A stretch of 18,433 bases of DNA, taken from positions 1 to 18,433 of the forward strand of contig CALCEJ010000086.1 of NCBI GenBank assembly GCA_937900465.1, read 5' to 3'. Below, one piece after another: positions 1 through 5,624 of this stretch (positions within the stretch are counted from its first letter, which is position 1; each line of letters begins with the position of its first letter). Origin of the DNA: an uncultured Bacteroidales bacterium (lineage in GTDB: Bacteria; Bacteroidota; Bacteroidia; Bacteroidales; UBA932). The notes below the pieces were generated by a model that did not search any database, had not been told where the DNA came from, and was given only the letters and a program-made list of their open reading frames with translations. A program made the translations under genes and the position numbers.

Positions 1-1
1 C

Positions 2-91
2 GTCACCTTCTCGATCATGGTAAACAATGCAACGGTGGACACACCTGTCCTACGCGCCGCGCTTGAGGAGATTCTGCTTCTGCTGCTTTAA
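2..91 (+). CDS. C-terminal fragment of a probable D-Ala-D-Ala carboxypeptidase (PBP4/S13-like)
   Basis: An open frame enters from the left edge and ends at TAA (89-91), giving 29 residues that begin VTFSIMVNNATVDTPVLRAA and end in a run of leucines. The FSIMVNN stretch close to the C-terminus resembles the last beta strand and helix of S13 D-alanyl-D-alanine carboxypeptidases (DacB/PBP4) of Bacteroidales, which act on peptidoglycan in the periplasm. That family call is from memory of the C-terminal pattern only; the catalytic motifs lie outside the window. The gene converges on rsmE, and the 150-bp gap between the two stops holds repeat copy A. It is probably a real gene end; the product name is tentative. 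Confidence 0.45.
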   Translation, partial: VTFSIMVNNATVDTPVLRAALEEILLLLL

Positions 92-147
92 CGTCCCGCC
101 CAAGGTTTCCCCTTTTTTGGTAAACTTTTTTCAGGACGGGGCATGAG

Positions 148-258
148 GCGTGAAATGCAACTGCTTGATATTCAAATAAATAAACAAAAGGGGGGTGTCT
201 GTTTTGGATACCCCTCTTTTGCATAATATATTGTAGGTCAACTATTTACAGTTCACGG
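148..258. repeat. Quasi-palindromic intergenic repeat, copy A (111 bp)
   Basis: This 111-bp element has imperfect terminal inverted repeats, GCGTGAAATG at the left and TTACAGTTCACG at the right, around a central 15-bp hairpin. It aligns over its full length without gaps to copy B at 14161-14271, at roughly 70 percent identity by hand count in either orientation because the element is itself nearly palindromic. The right arm runs into the last codons of rsmE (stop at 242-244). The size and structure suggest a MITE- or REP-like element. No target-site duplication could be recognised and no transposase lies nearby. Confidence 0.7.
185..221. terminator. Central hairpin of repeat A, probable bidirectional terminator
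   Basis: CAAAAGGGGGGTGTC (185-199) pairs with GATACCCCTCTTTTG (207-221) across a 7-nt loop. All 15 positions pair if two G-U wobbles are allowed on the plus strand. It lies between two convergent genes. On the minus strand it follows the rsmE stop by about 20 nt and leads into a T-rich stretch. A terminator role is inferred from this placement. The same hairpin core occurs at 14198-14234. Confidence 0.55.
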
Positions 259-976
259 CATAAATGACAGCGACGGAATAGACGGCGGCGGTTTCCGTTC
301 GAAGGCGCGACGGACCAAGGTGAACGGGAATGAAGCCTGCGAGGACGGCGGCATGGGCCTCCTCTTCGGAGAAATCCCCCTCCGGCCCGATCATCACGAC
401 GACTTCGCTCCCCTCGAACCCCTCAAGCGCCTCACGGATTCCCTTCCTTGGCACCTCTCCCTCAAAGCAACACGCAATGAGCTTCAGCGGAGTTTCGGAG
501 GAGGTCGATTCTACCATCGAGGCGATGAAGTCCCGTACGGCAACGGGGTCTGAGATGTCGGGGATGAGGGATTTTAGGGATTGCTTTGCGGCGGAGAGGG
601 CGATACGGCGGGCACGGTCAGATTTATAAACCTTCCGCTCCGAGCGTTCCCCGATAACCGGAACGATACGGTCCACACCTATCTCCACAGCCTTCTCCAC
701 AAACCATTCAAAACGGTCGTTGTTCTTAGTGGGCGCACAGGCGACCGTCAGGCGGTACGGGTGTCCTCCCCATCCGGGGAATTCCTCCTCAATCCGGGCA
801 GAGGCTCCCTTTGGATTATCATCCTCCAGGATGCAACGGTACATAGTCCCAAGGCCGTCGATGAGCAGGACCTCATCGCCACGACGATGGCGCATAACGC
901 GGACACAGTGGGCGGATTCCTCCGGGTCCATCAAGCGGAGCGGCCCCCTCCCCTCATATGAATAGAAAACCTCCAT
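242..976 (-). CDS. rsmE: 16S rRNA (uracil1498-N3)-methyltransferase RsmE
   Basis: The 244-residue protein matches the RsmE family in length and layout. An N-terminal PUA-like region carries a conserved His followed by the VMRHRRGD segment (about residues 23-34), and a C-terminal SPOUT trefoil-knot domain binds SAM. The knot signatures are visible as IGPEGDFSEEE (196-206) and LGPSRLRTETA (220-230). The enzyme methylates N3 of U1498 in the 16S rRNA decoding region of the assembled 30S subunit. The family more often has GPEGG; Asp replaces the second Gly here. The start is the ATG at 974-976, whose product begins directly with the expected strand. No clear Bacteroidota promoter was found upstream. 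Its 3' end overlaps the right arm of repeat A, so the last few codons are part of the repeat. Confidence 0.93.
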   Translation of the reverse strand: MEVFYSYEGRGPLRLMDPEESAHCVRVMRHRRGDEVLLIDGLGTMYRCILEDDNPKGASARIEEEFPGWGGHPYRLTVACAPTKNNDRFEWFVEKAVEIGVDRIVPVIGERSERKVYKSDRARRIALSAAKQSLKSLIPDISDPVAVRDFIASMVESTSSETPLKLIACCFEGEVPRKGIREALEGFEGSEVVVMIGPEGDFSEEEAHAAVLAGFIPVHLGPSRLRTETAAVYSVAVIYAVNCK

Positions 977-985
977 TTCAATAGT

Positions 986-1017
986 TTTGCAAGATTCCTA
1001 AAAGTTTTTTACCTTTG
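986..1017 (+). promoter_or_regulatory. Promoter of tRNA-Ile2
   Basis: TTTG at 986-989 and TACCTTTG at 1010-1017 are separated by 20 nt and match the Bacteroidota -33/-7 consensus. The -7 box ends 21 nt before the mature tRNA. It runs divergently from rsmE. Confidence 0.75.
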
Positions 1018-1038
1018 CATCCCCTGATTAAGTTCAGA

Positions 1039-1112
<74 letters not shown>

Positions 1113-1113
1113 C

Positions 1114-1144
1114 AAAAACGGGTGACGTTCTGTCACCCGTTTTT
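1114..1144. terminator. Bidirectional terminator between tRNA-Ile2 and the unknown gene
   Basis: AAAAACGGGTGAC (1114-1126) pairs perfectly with GTCACCCGTTTTT (1132-1144) across a 5-nt loop. The stem is 13 bp with A and T tails on both strands. It can end the tRNA transcript and, from the other side, the convergent gene ending at 1161. Confidence 0.9.
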
Positions 1145-1160
1145 GTATTCGGGGAATCCG

Positions 1161-2096
1161 CTAGTCGAACATTACCTTGGGATTCATCATCGATGGTGTA
1201 CTCCAATCTATCCCGTGTTTTGCAAGGACTGCCTTCTTGACAGACCAGTAGCTGAAGCAAAATCCCATTCCGCGGGGCTCATCTCCAAGTTTTTCGTCAA
1301 CCTCCTTTTCAACCTCGTAGATGCAGTCTTCCCACTCGGGAGTCCTCTCGACAGGGTCGAACTTCAGATGGGCGCCGGTATAGTTAACCCACCACTCCAT
1401 CGTAACGTGAGGGTCGATGTAAAAATCAAGCCTGTTCTGAATCTTGTCCGCCTCGATGACGCCAAGATAGCGGTCATTGTCATAGTGAGCGTCATCGGCC
1501 TCCCTCTGGGAATTTGCGAATTTCCTGAGCTGCAGGAATTCCAGGCAAAGACGGGGGACATCCCTCTTGTCCAGGAGATCCTCAAGGAAGATTGCATCAC
1601 AACAGACGATAATCCCGTTTGCGTCTATATGCTTCCCGTGAAGGGGGACACGGTTCCGGAGGATGTCAAGATACTCTTTCGCCAAGGGGATATTCTTCCA
1701 TACTTTCCACCCTTCCTCCGAAGCATTTTTCCTCATCTGGTCCAGCAGCTCCACGACACGGTCCACATACTGCTCTTCCTTTTCAGGATCCCTTTCGAAT
1801 TCAATCGTAACGGACCACCCTTCGGATTCGTAAATGTACGGATTGTCAACACGGTACATCGGGGTATTCCAGCTATGTCCGGGATTCAAGGTTATTTCCT
1901 CTCCCCGATATTTGAACACAAGAACACCGTCAATGAAGGATACGACAGTAGCGACGAGCCTTCCCTCGGATAGTATCAGTTCCCCTCCTTCAACAAGATT
2001 TTCAGCGGGGACTTCTTTCCTGGACTCGTGATAATTCGCAATGCCCATATCGTTGGTTTCGTGGGAATAGCCCACATATACTTTAACTTTTTCCAT
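1161..2096 (-). CDS. Hypothetical protein, 311 aa, function unknown
   Basis: I do not recognise a family. The protein is soluble and acidic, with no signal peptide or membrane segment. The N-terminal third looks beta-rich (about residues 1-110), the middle has charged helices, and the C-terminal 45 residues are rich in Trp, Met and Phe (FCFSYWSVKKAVL, then IDWSTPSMMNPKVMFD). That tail looks like a conserved motif rather than random sequence. An upstream in-frame GTG at 2118-2120 overlaps the -7 box and would lie upstream of transcription, so the ATG at 2094-2096 was chosen; this gives a leader of about 20 nt. The gene sits directly downstream of the rpsJ terminator with its own promoter, so it is probably regulated apart from the ribosomal genes. 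It ends at the tRNA terminator. Confidence 0.8.
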   Translation of the reverse strand: MEKVKVYVGYSHETNDMGIANYHESRKEVPAENLVEGGELILSEGRLVATVVSFIDGVLVFKYRGEEITLNPGHSWNTPMYRVDNPYIYESEGWSVTIEFERDPEKEEQYVDRVVELLDQMRKNASEEGWKVWKNIPLAKEYLDILRNRVPLHGKHIDANGIIVCCDAIFLEDLLDKRDVPRLCLEFLQLRKFANSQREADDAHYDNDRYLGVIEADKIQNRLDFYIDPHVTMEWWVNYTGAHLKFDPVERTPEWEDCIYEVEKEVDEKLGDEPRGMGFCFSYWSVKKAVLAKHGIDWSTPSMMNPKVMFD

Positions 2097-2119
2097 TGGA
2101 GCGAAGATTATGATTTTCA

Positions 2120-2149
2120 CAAATATACGAAAAAACCCGGAACAGCAAA
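2120..2149 (-). promoter_or_regulatory. Promoter of the unknown gene, interleaved with the rpsJ terminator
   Basis: On the minus strand, TTTG (2149-2146) and TATATTTG (2127-2120) are 18 nt apart, a near-consensus Bacteroidota promoter. The -33 box lies in the apical part of the rpsJ terminator hairpin, so the two signals share bases. The expected start of transcription is near 2116. Confidence 0.7.
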
Positions 2150-2163
2150 CAGCCGTCCGGGTT
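2130..2163 (-). terminator. Terminator of the str operon after rpsJ
   Basis: On the minus strand, AACCCGGA (2163-2156) pairs with TCCGGGTT (2141-2134). Four more inner pairs form after a one-base bulge, around a TGTTT loop, and a run of six T follows. It lies 20 nt after the rpsJ stop, which marks the end of the ribosomal operon here. Confidence 0.88.
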
Positions 2164-2183
2164 ATTCGAGGATCTTGAGGTCG

Positions 2184-2489
2184 TCAGACCTTGATCTCTA
2201 CTTCCACTCCCGAGGGGAGCTCGAGCTTCATAAGAGCATCGACGGTCTTTGCATTGGAGTCGTCGATGTCAAGAAGACGGACATAGGAGTCCAGCTCGAA
2301 CTGCTCGCGTGATTTCTTGTTCACGAACGTGGAGCGGTTCACGGTGAAGATCTTCTTGTGCGTAGGAAGAGGAATAGGACCATTGACCTTTGCACCTGTA
2401 GCCTTCACAGTATCAACGATCTTAGCTGCGGACTTGTCCACGAGCATATGATCGAATGACTTGAGTTTAATTCTGATTTTCTGGCTCAT
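2184..2489 (-). CDS. rpsJ: 30S ribosomal protein S10
   Basis: The 101-residue protein is a full-length S10: MSQKIRIKLKSFDHMLVDKS at the start, the conserved GPIPLPTHKKIFTVNRSTFVNKKSREQF region split over residues 37-64, and a C-terminal LPSGVEVEIKV strand. S10 is in the 30S head and, with NusB, also takes part in antitermination. The gene follows fusA by 29 nt in the same direction and is the last gene of the operon. In most bacteria rpsJ opens the S10-spc-alpha cluster and is followed by rplC; here it is followed by a terminator. Confidence 0.98.
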   Translation of the reverse strand: MSQKIRIKLKSFDHMLVDKSAAKIVDTVKATGAKVNGPIPLPTHKKIFTVNRSTFVNKKSREQFELDSYVRLLDIDDSNAKTVDALMKLELPSGVEVEIKV

Positions 2490-2518
2490 TTCTATAACTT
2501 TAATTACATTTTTACTGT

Positions 2519-4636
2519 TCAGTCTTCAGCCACAGGCATCCTGTAGCCGCTTTTTTCGACAATTTCCCGGGCAAGCTGGAGGGGAACCTCCGCGTAGTGG
2601 TCAAATGTCATTGTGCTGGTGGCACGCCCCGAAGAGAGTGTACGGAGCACCGTGACGTAGCCGAACTGCTCCGAGAGCGGCACGAATGCTTTCACTATTC
2701 GCGCTCCTCCGGCGGCGGAGTCCATTGCCACTATCTGACCGCGGCGGCGGTTCAGGTCTCCTACGATGTCGCCCATATAGTCCTCAGGGGTAACGACCTC
2801 CAGGGACATTATGGGTTCCAAAAGTACGGGCTTTGCCTTGGGGCAGGCGTGACGGAACGCCATCCGGGCGGCGAGCTCGAAGGAGAGCGCGTCTGAGTCC
2901 ACGGGGTGGTAGGATCCGTCAAGGACGGTGACTTTCAGCGAAGGCACCTCGTATCCGGCAAGGACTCCGTTTGCCATTGCGGCTTCGAACCCTTTCTGGA
3001 TTGACGGGATGAATTCCTTCGGAATGTTTCCGCCCTTCACCTGATTGTCAAACTGAAGGCCTTGTACGCCTTCATCGGCAGGAGAGATTCTTACGATTAT
3101 GTCTGCAAATTTTCCGCGGCCTCCGGTCTGCTTCTTGAACACCTCGCGGAGCTCTACGGTGCCGGTGATGGCCTCCTTGTAGTTCACGTGAGGGGCTCCT
3201 TGGTTGATATCGACACCGAACTCCCTGCGGAGACGGTCGACGATGATGTCCAGATGAAGCTCGCCCATTCCGCTGATGACGGTCTGGCCGGTCTCGACGT
3301 CAGACTTGACGGTGAAGGTAGGATCTTCCTCGGAAAGTTTCGCGAGGGCGATACCAAGCTTGTCAAGGTCCTTCTGGGTCTTGGGCTCGATCGCGATTCC
3401 GATGACGGGGGTAGGGAATTCCATAGACTCGAGAGTCACAGGGGCGTTCTCTACGCAAACCGTGTCACCGGTACGCAGGTCCTTGAAGCCCACCGCCGCA
3501 CAGATGTCGCCGGCCTCCACGAACTCGATGGGGTTCTGGTGGTTGGAGTGCATCTGATACAGGCGGGCAACCCTCTCTTTCTTGCCGGTCCGGGTATTGT
3601 ACACGTATGAACCGGCCTCCAGACGGCCCGAATACGCCCTCATAAAGGCAAGACGGCCGACGAAAGGATCCGTCGCAATCTTGAATACGAGCGCGCAGAA
3701 CGGTTCGTCTGCGGAGGGTTTGCGTTCGACCTCGTCTCCGGTACGCGGGTCTGTTCCGGCGACGGCGCCTTTGTCGAGCGGGGACGGAAGGTAGCGCATC
3801 ACGTTGTCCAGCAGGAACTGGACTCCCTTGTTCTTGAAGGAGGAACCGCAGCAGGCCGGAACGATCTGCATTGAGATCGTTCCTTTGCGGAGTGCGGAGA
3901 TAATCTCCTCTTTGGTAAGGGAATCAGGATCCTCGAAGTACTTTTCCATAAGGGTCTCATCGCAGTCTGCAGCCGCCTCCAGGAGGATATCCCTCCAACG
4001 GACAGCCTCTCCACGCAGGTCAGCGGGGATTTCGCCTTCACGATAGTTGACGAGTTCCTCGTTGTCTTCGTAGAAGATTGCCTTCATGTCGATGAGGTCG
4101 ATGATACCTTCGAATTTATCCTCCGCTCCGATCGGGAGGCATACGGGAACCGCGTTTGCACCAAGCTTGTTCCGGATGTCTTCCACACAGAGGAGGAAGT
4201 CCGCACCCACGCGGTCCATTTTGTTGACATAAGCGATCTTGGGTACGCGGTACTTGTCCGCCTGACGCCAGACAGTCTCCGACTGGGGCTGAACTCTGCC
4301 CACAGCGCAGAAAGTGGCAATCGTTCCATCCAGGACACGCAGCGAGCGCTCCACTTCGACAGTAAAGTCCACGTGGCCGGGAGTATCTATCAGGTTGATC
4401 TGATAGGTCTCTCCCTCGTAGTGCCAGAAAGCGGTGGTCGCAGCGGAGGTGATGGTTATACCCCTCTCCTGCTCCTGGACCATCCAGTCCATCGTGGCGG
4501 CACCCTCGTGCACTTCCCCGATCTTGTGGGTCTTACCCGTGTAGTAGAGGATACGTTCAGACGTAGTTGTCTTACCGGCATCGATGTGGGCCATGATGCC
4601 GATGTTACGCGTGAACCTGAGATCTCTCTTTGCCAT
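2519..4636 (-). CDS. fusA: Translation elongation factor G
   Basis: The 705-residue protein is a full-length EF-G. The GTPase signatures are intact: P loop AHIDAGKTT (16-24), switch I RGITITSAATT (58-68), DTPGHVD (84-90) with the catalytic His at 88, and NKMD (138-141). Domain IV and the C-terminal domain follow to the end, finishing with SGYRMPVAED. It drives GTP-dependent translocation and, with RRF, ribosome recycling. It lies 12 nt after rpsG and before rpsJ, the classical str-operon position. Bacteroides carry a second EF-G paralogue reported to lack GTPase activity; the complete G motifs and operon position here indicate the canonical copy. No tuf gene follows, which is usual in Bacteroidota. 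Confidence 0.98.
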   Translation of the reverse strand: MAKRDLRFTRNIGIMAHIDAGKTTTSERILYYTGKTHKIGEVHEGAATMDWMVQEQERGITITSAATTAFWHYEGETYQINLIDTPGHVDFTVEVERSLRVLDGTIATFCAVGRVQPQSETVWRQADKYRVPKIAYVNKMDRVGADFLLCVEDIRNKLGANAVPVCLPIGAEDKFEGIIDLIDMKAIFYEDNEELVNYREGEIPADLRGEAVRWRDILLEAAADCDETLMEKYFEDPDSLTKEEIISALRKGTISMQIVPACCGSSFKNKGVQFLLDNVMRYLPSPLDKGAVAGTDPRTGDEVERKPSADEPFCALVFKIATDPFVGRLAFMRAYSGRLEAGSYVYNTRTGKKERVARLYQMHSNHQNPIEFVEAGDICAAVGFKDLRTGDTVCVENAPVTLESMEFPTPVIGIAIEPKTQKDLDKLGIALAKLSEEDPTFTVKSDVETGQTVISGMGELHLDIIVDRLRREFGVDINQGAPHVNYKEAITGTVELREVFKKQTGGRGKFADIIVRISPADEGVQGLQFDNQVKGGNIPKEFIPSIQKGFEAAMANGVLAGYEVPSLKVTVLDGSYHPVDSDALSFELAARMAFRHACPKAKPVLLEPIMSLEVVTPEDYMGDIVGDLNRRRGQIVAMDSAAGGARIVKAFVPLSEQFGYVTVLRTLSSGRATSTMTFDHYAEVPLQLAREIVEKSGYRMPVAED

Positions 4637-4648
4637 CAGGAATGCAGT

Positions 4649-5125
4649 TTAGAAACGGAAGTGTGCAAATGCCTTGTTGGCCTCTGCCATTCTGTGCATA
4701 TCTTCCTTGCGCTTGAATGCACCGCCTTCGTTGTTGTAAGCAGCAACGATTTCAGCGCACAGCTTTTCTGCCATGGAGTGACCTGAACGCTTGCGTGCGA
4801 ACTGGATCATGTTCTTCATCGCGACGGAAACTTTTCTTTCAGGGCGTAACTCCGTAGGCACCTGGAAGTTAGCACCACCGATACGACGGGACTTAACCTC
4901 GATCTGAGGGGTCACGTTCTCGAGTGCCTTCTTCCAAATATCGAGAGGAGCCTTGTCAGAATCTTTCATCTTCTCGCCCACCATGTCGATGGCATCATAA
5001 AAGATAGAATACGCGATACTCTTCTTCCCCTGCAGCATAAGATTGTTCACGAAACGGGTAACCTCCACGTCGTGAAACTTCGGATCAGGAAGTAGAATCC
5101 TCTTTTTAGGCTTCGCTTTTCTCAT
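4649..5125 (-). CDS. rpsG: 30S ribosomal protein S7
   Basis: The 158-residue protein matches S7 throughout: MRKAKPKKRILLPDPKFHDV at the start, VTRFVNNLMLQGKKS, the VKSRRIGGANFQVPTE loop, and a C-terminal MHRMAEANKAFAHFRF. S7 nucleates assembly of the 30S head and contacts the E-site tRNA. The ATG at 5123-5125 gives the expected N-terminus. It is 35 nt after rpsL and 12 nt before fusA, so the genes are co-transcribed. No extension or break is seen. Confidence 0.98.
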   Translation of the reverse strand: MRKAKPKKRILLPDPKFHDVEVTRFVNNLMLQGKKSIAYSIFYDAIDMVGEKMKDSDKAPLDIWKKALENVTPQIEVKSRRIGGANFQVPTELRPERKVSVAMKNMIQFARKRSGHSMAEKLCAEIVAAYNNEGGAFKRKEDMHRMAEANKAFAHFRF

Positions 5126-5160
5126 TTTGAAAAAGAATTAAAGGTGATAAAAACAGGTGA

Positions 5161-5544
5161 TTACTTCTTAGATTTCTTCGGACGCTTGGCGCCATAGAGG
5201 GAACGGGACTGGGTCCGTCCGTCTACGCCAGCGGTATCCAAAGCTCCTCTAAGGATGTGGTAACGTACACCCGGCAGGTCCTTTACACGGCCTCCGCGAA
5301 CGAGCACGATGGAGTGCTCCTGGAGGTTGTGACCCTCGCCAGGGATGTAGGCATTGACCTCTTTCGCGTTGGAAAGACGCACACGGGCAACCTTACGCAT
5401 AGCGGAGTTAGGTTTCTTAGGCGTCGTAGTGTACACACGGAGGCATACTCCACGCTTCTGAGGGCAAGCATCCAACGCACGAGACTTGCTCTTTACCTCG
5501 AGCTGCTCGCGTCCTTTGCGGACAAGTTGTTGAATTGTTGGCAT
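5161..5544 (-). CDS. rpsL: 30S ribosomal protein S12
   Basis: The 127-residue protein is a standard S12. The frame is open for 13 codons further upstream, but the conserved N-terminus MPTIQQLVRKGR begins at the ATG at 5542-5544, and the longer form has no family match. The decoding-centre loops are wild type: TPKKPNSAMR, with Lys43 and Lys44 counted with Met, and GRVKDLPGVRYH, with Lys88 and Asp89. The usual streptomycin-resistance substitutions are therefore absent, and the Asp modified by RimO is present. It is the first gene of the operon, with its own consensus promoter and a hairpin at the predicted mRNA 5' end. There is no Shine-Dalgarno; the leader just before the start is A/T-rich. 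Confidence 0.97.
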   Translation of the reverse strand: MPTIQQLVRKGREQLEVKSKSRALDACPQKRGVCLRVYTTTPKKPNSAMRKVARVRLSNAKEVNAYIPGEGHNLQEHSIVLVRGGRVKDLPGVRYHILRGALDTAGVDGRTQSRSLYGAKRPKKSKK

Positions 5545-5570
5545 AAATGTTTGTTTATAAAAAATTACAT

Positions 5571-5588
5571 CCCCTTTTTTCAAAGGGG
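5571..5588 (-). promoter_or_regulatory. GNRA-capped hairpin at the predicted 5' end of the rpsL mRNA
   Basis: On the minus strand, CCCCTTT (5588-5582) pairs with AAAGGGG (5577-5571) around a GAAA tetraloop. The -7 box ends at 5592, so transcription is predicted to begin at about 5588, the first base of the hairpin. The stem would form the mRNA 5' terminus, which may protect it from decay. It could also act weakly as a terminator for the operon upstream, but no T run follows directly. Confidence 0.6.
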
Positions 5589-5591
5589 ACG

Positions 5592-5622
5592 CAAAGGTAG
5601 TAAAAAATTTTAATAATGCAAA
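5592..5622 (-). promoter_or_regulatory. Consensus promoter of the str operon
   Basis: On the minus strand, TTTG (5622-5619) and TACCTTTG (5599-5592) are exactly 19 nt apart, a perfect Bacteroidota -33/-7 promoter, as expected for a highly expressed ribosomal operon. It starts only two bases past the stop of the upstream gene. Confidence 0.88.
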
Positions 5623-5624
5623 AA

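Noticed and set aside
1122..1973. 283-codon open frame on the plus strand opposite the unknown gene
   Set aside because: The minus-strand frame has an exact -7 box, a proper start and terminators on both sides. The plus-strand frame starts inside the tRNA terminator hairpin.
2097..2120. GTG start for the unknown gene at 2120
   Set aside because: The GTG overlaps the last base of the -7 box, upstream of the predicted transcription start. The ATG at 2096 is the plausible start.
5545..5583. Thirteen-codon extension of rpsL
   Set aside because: The extension covers the leader hairpin and has no match in S12, which begins MPTIQQLVRKG.
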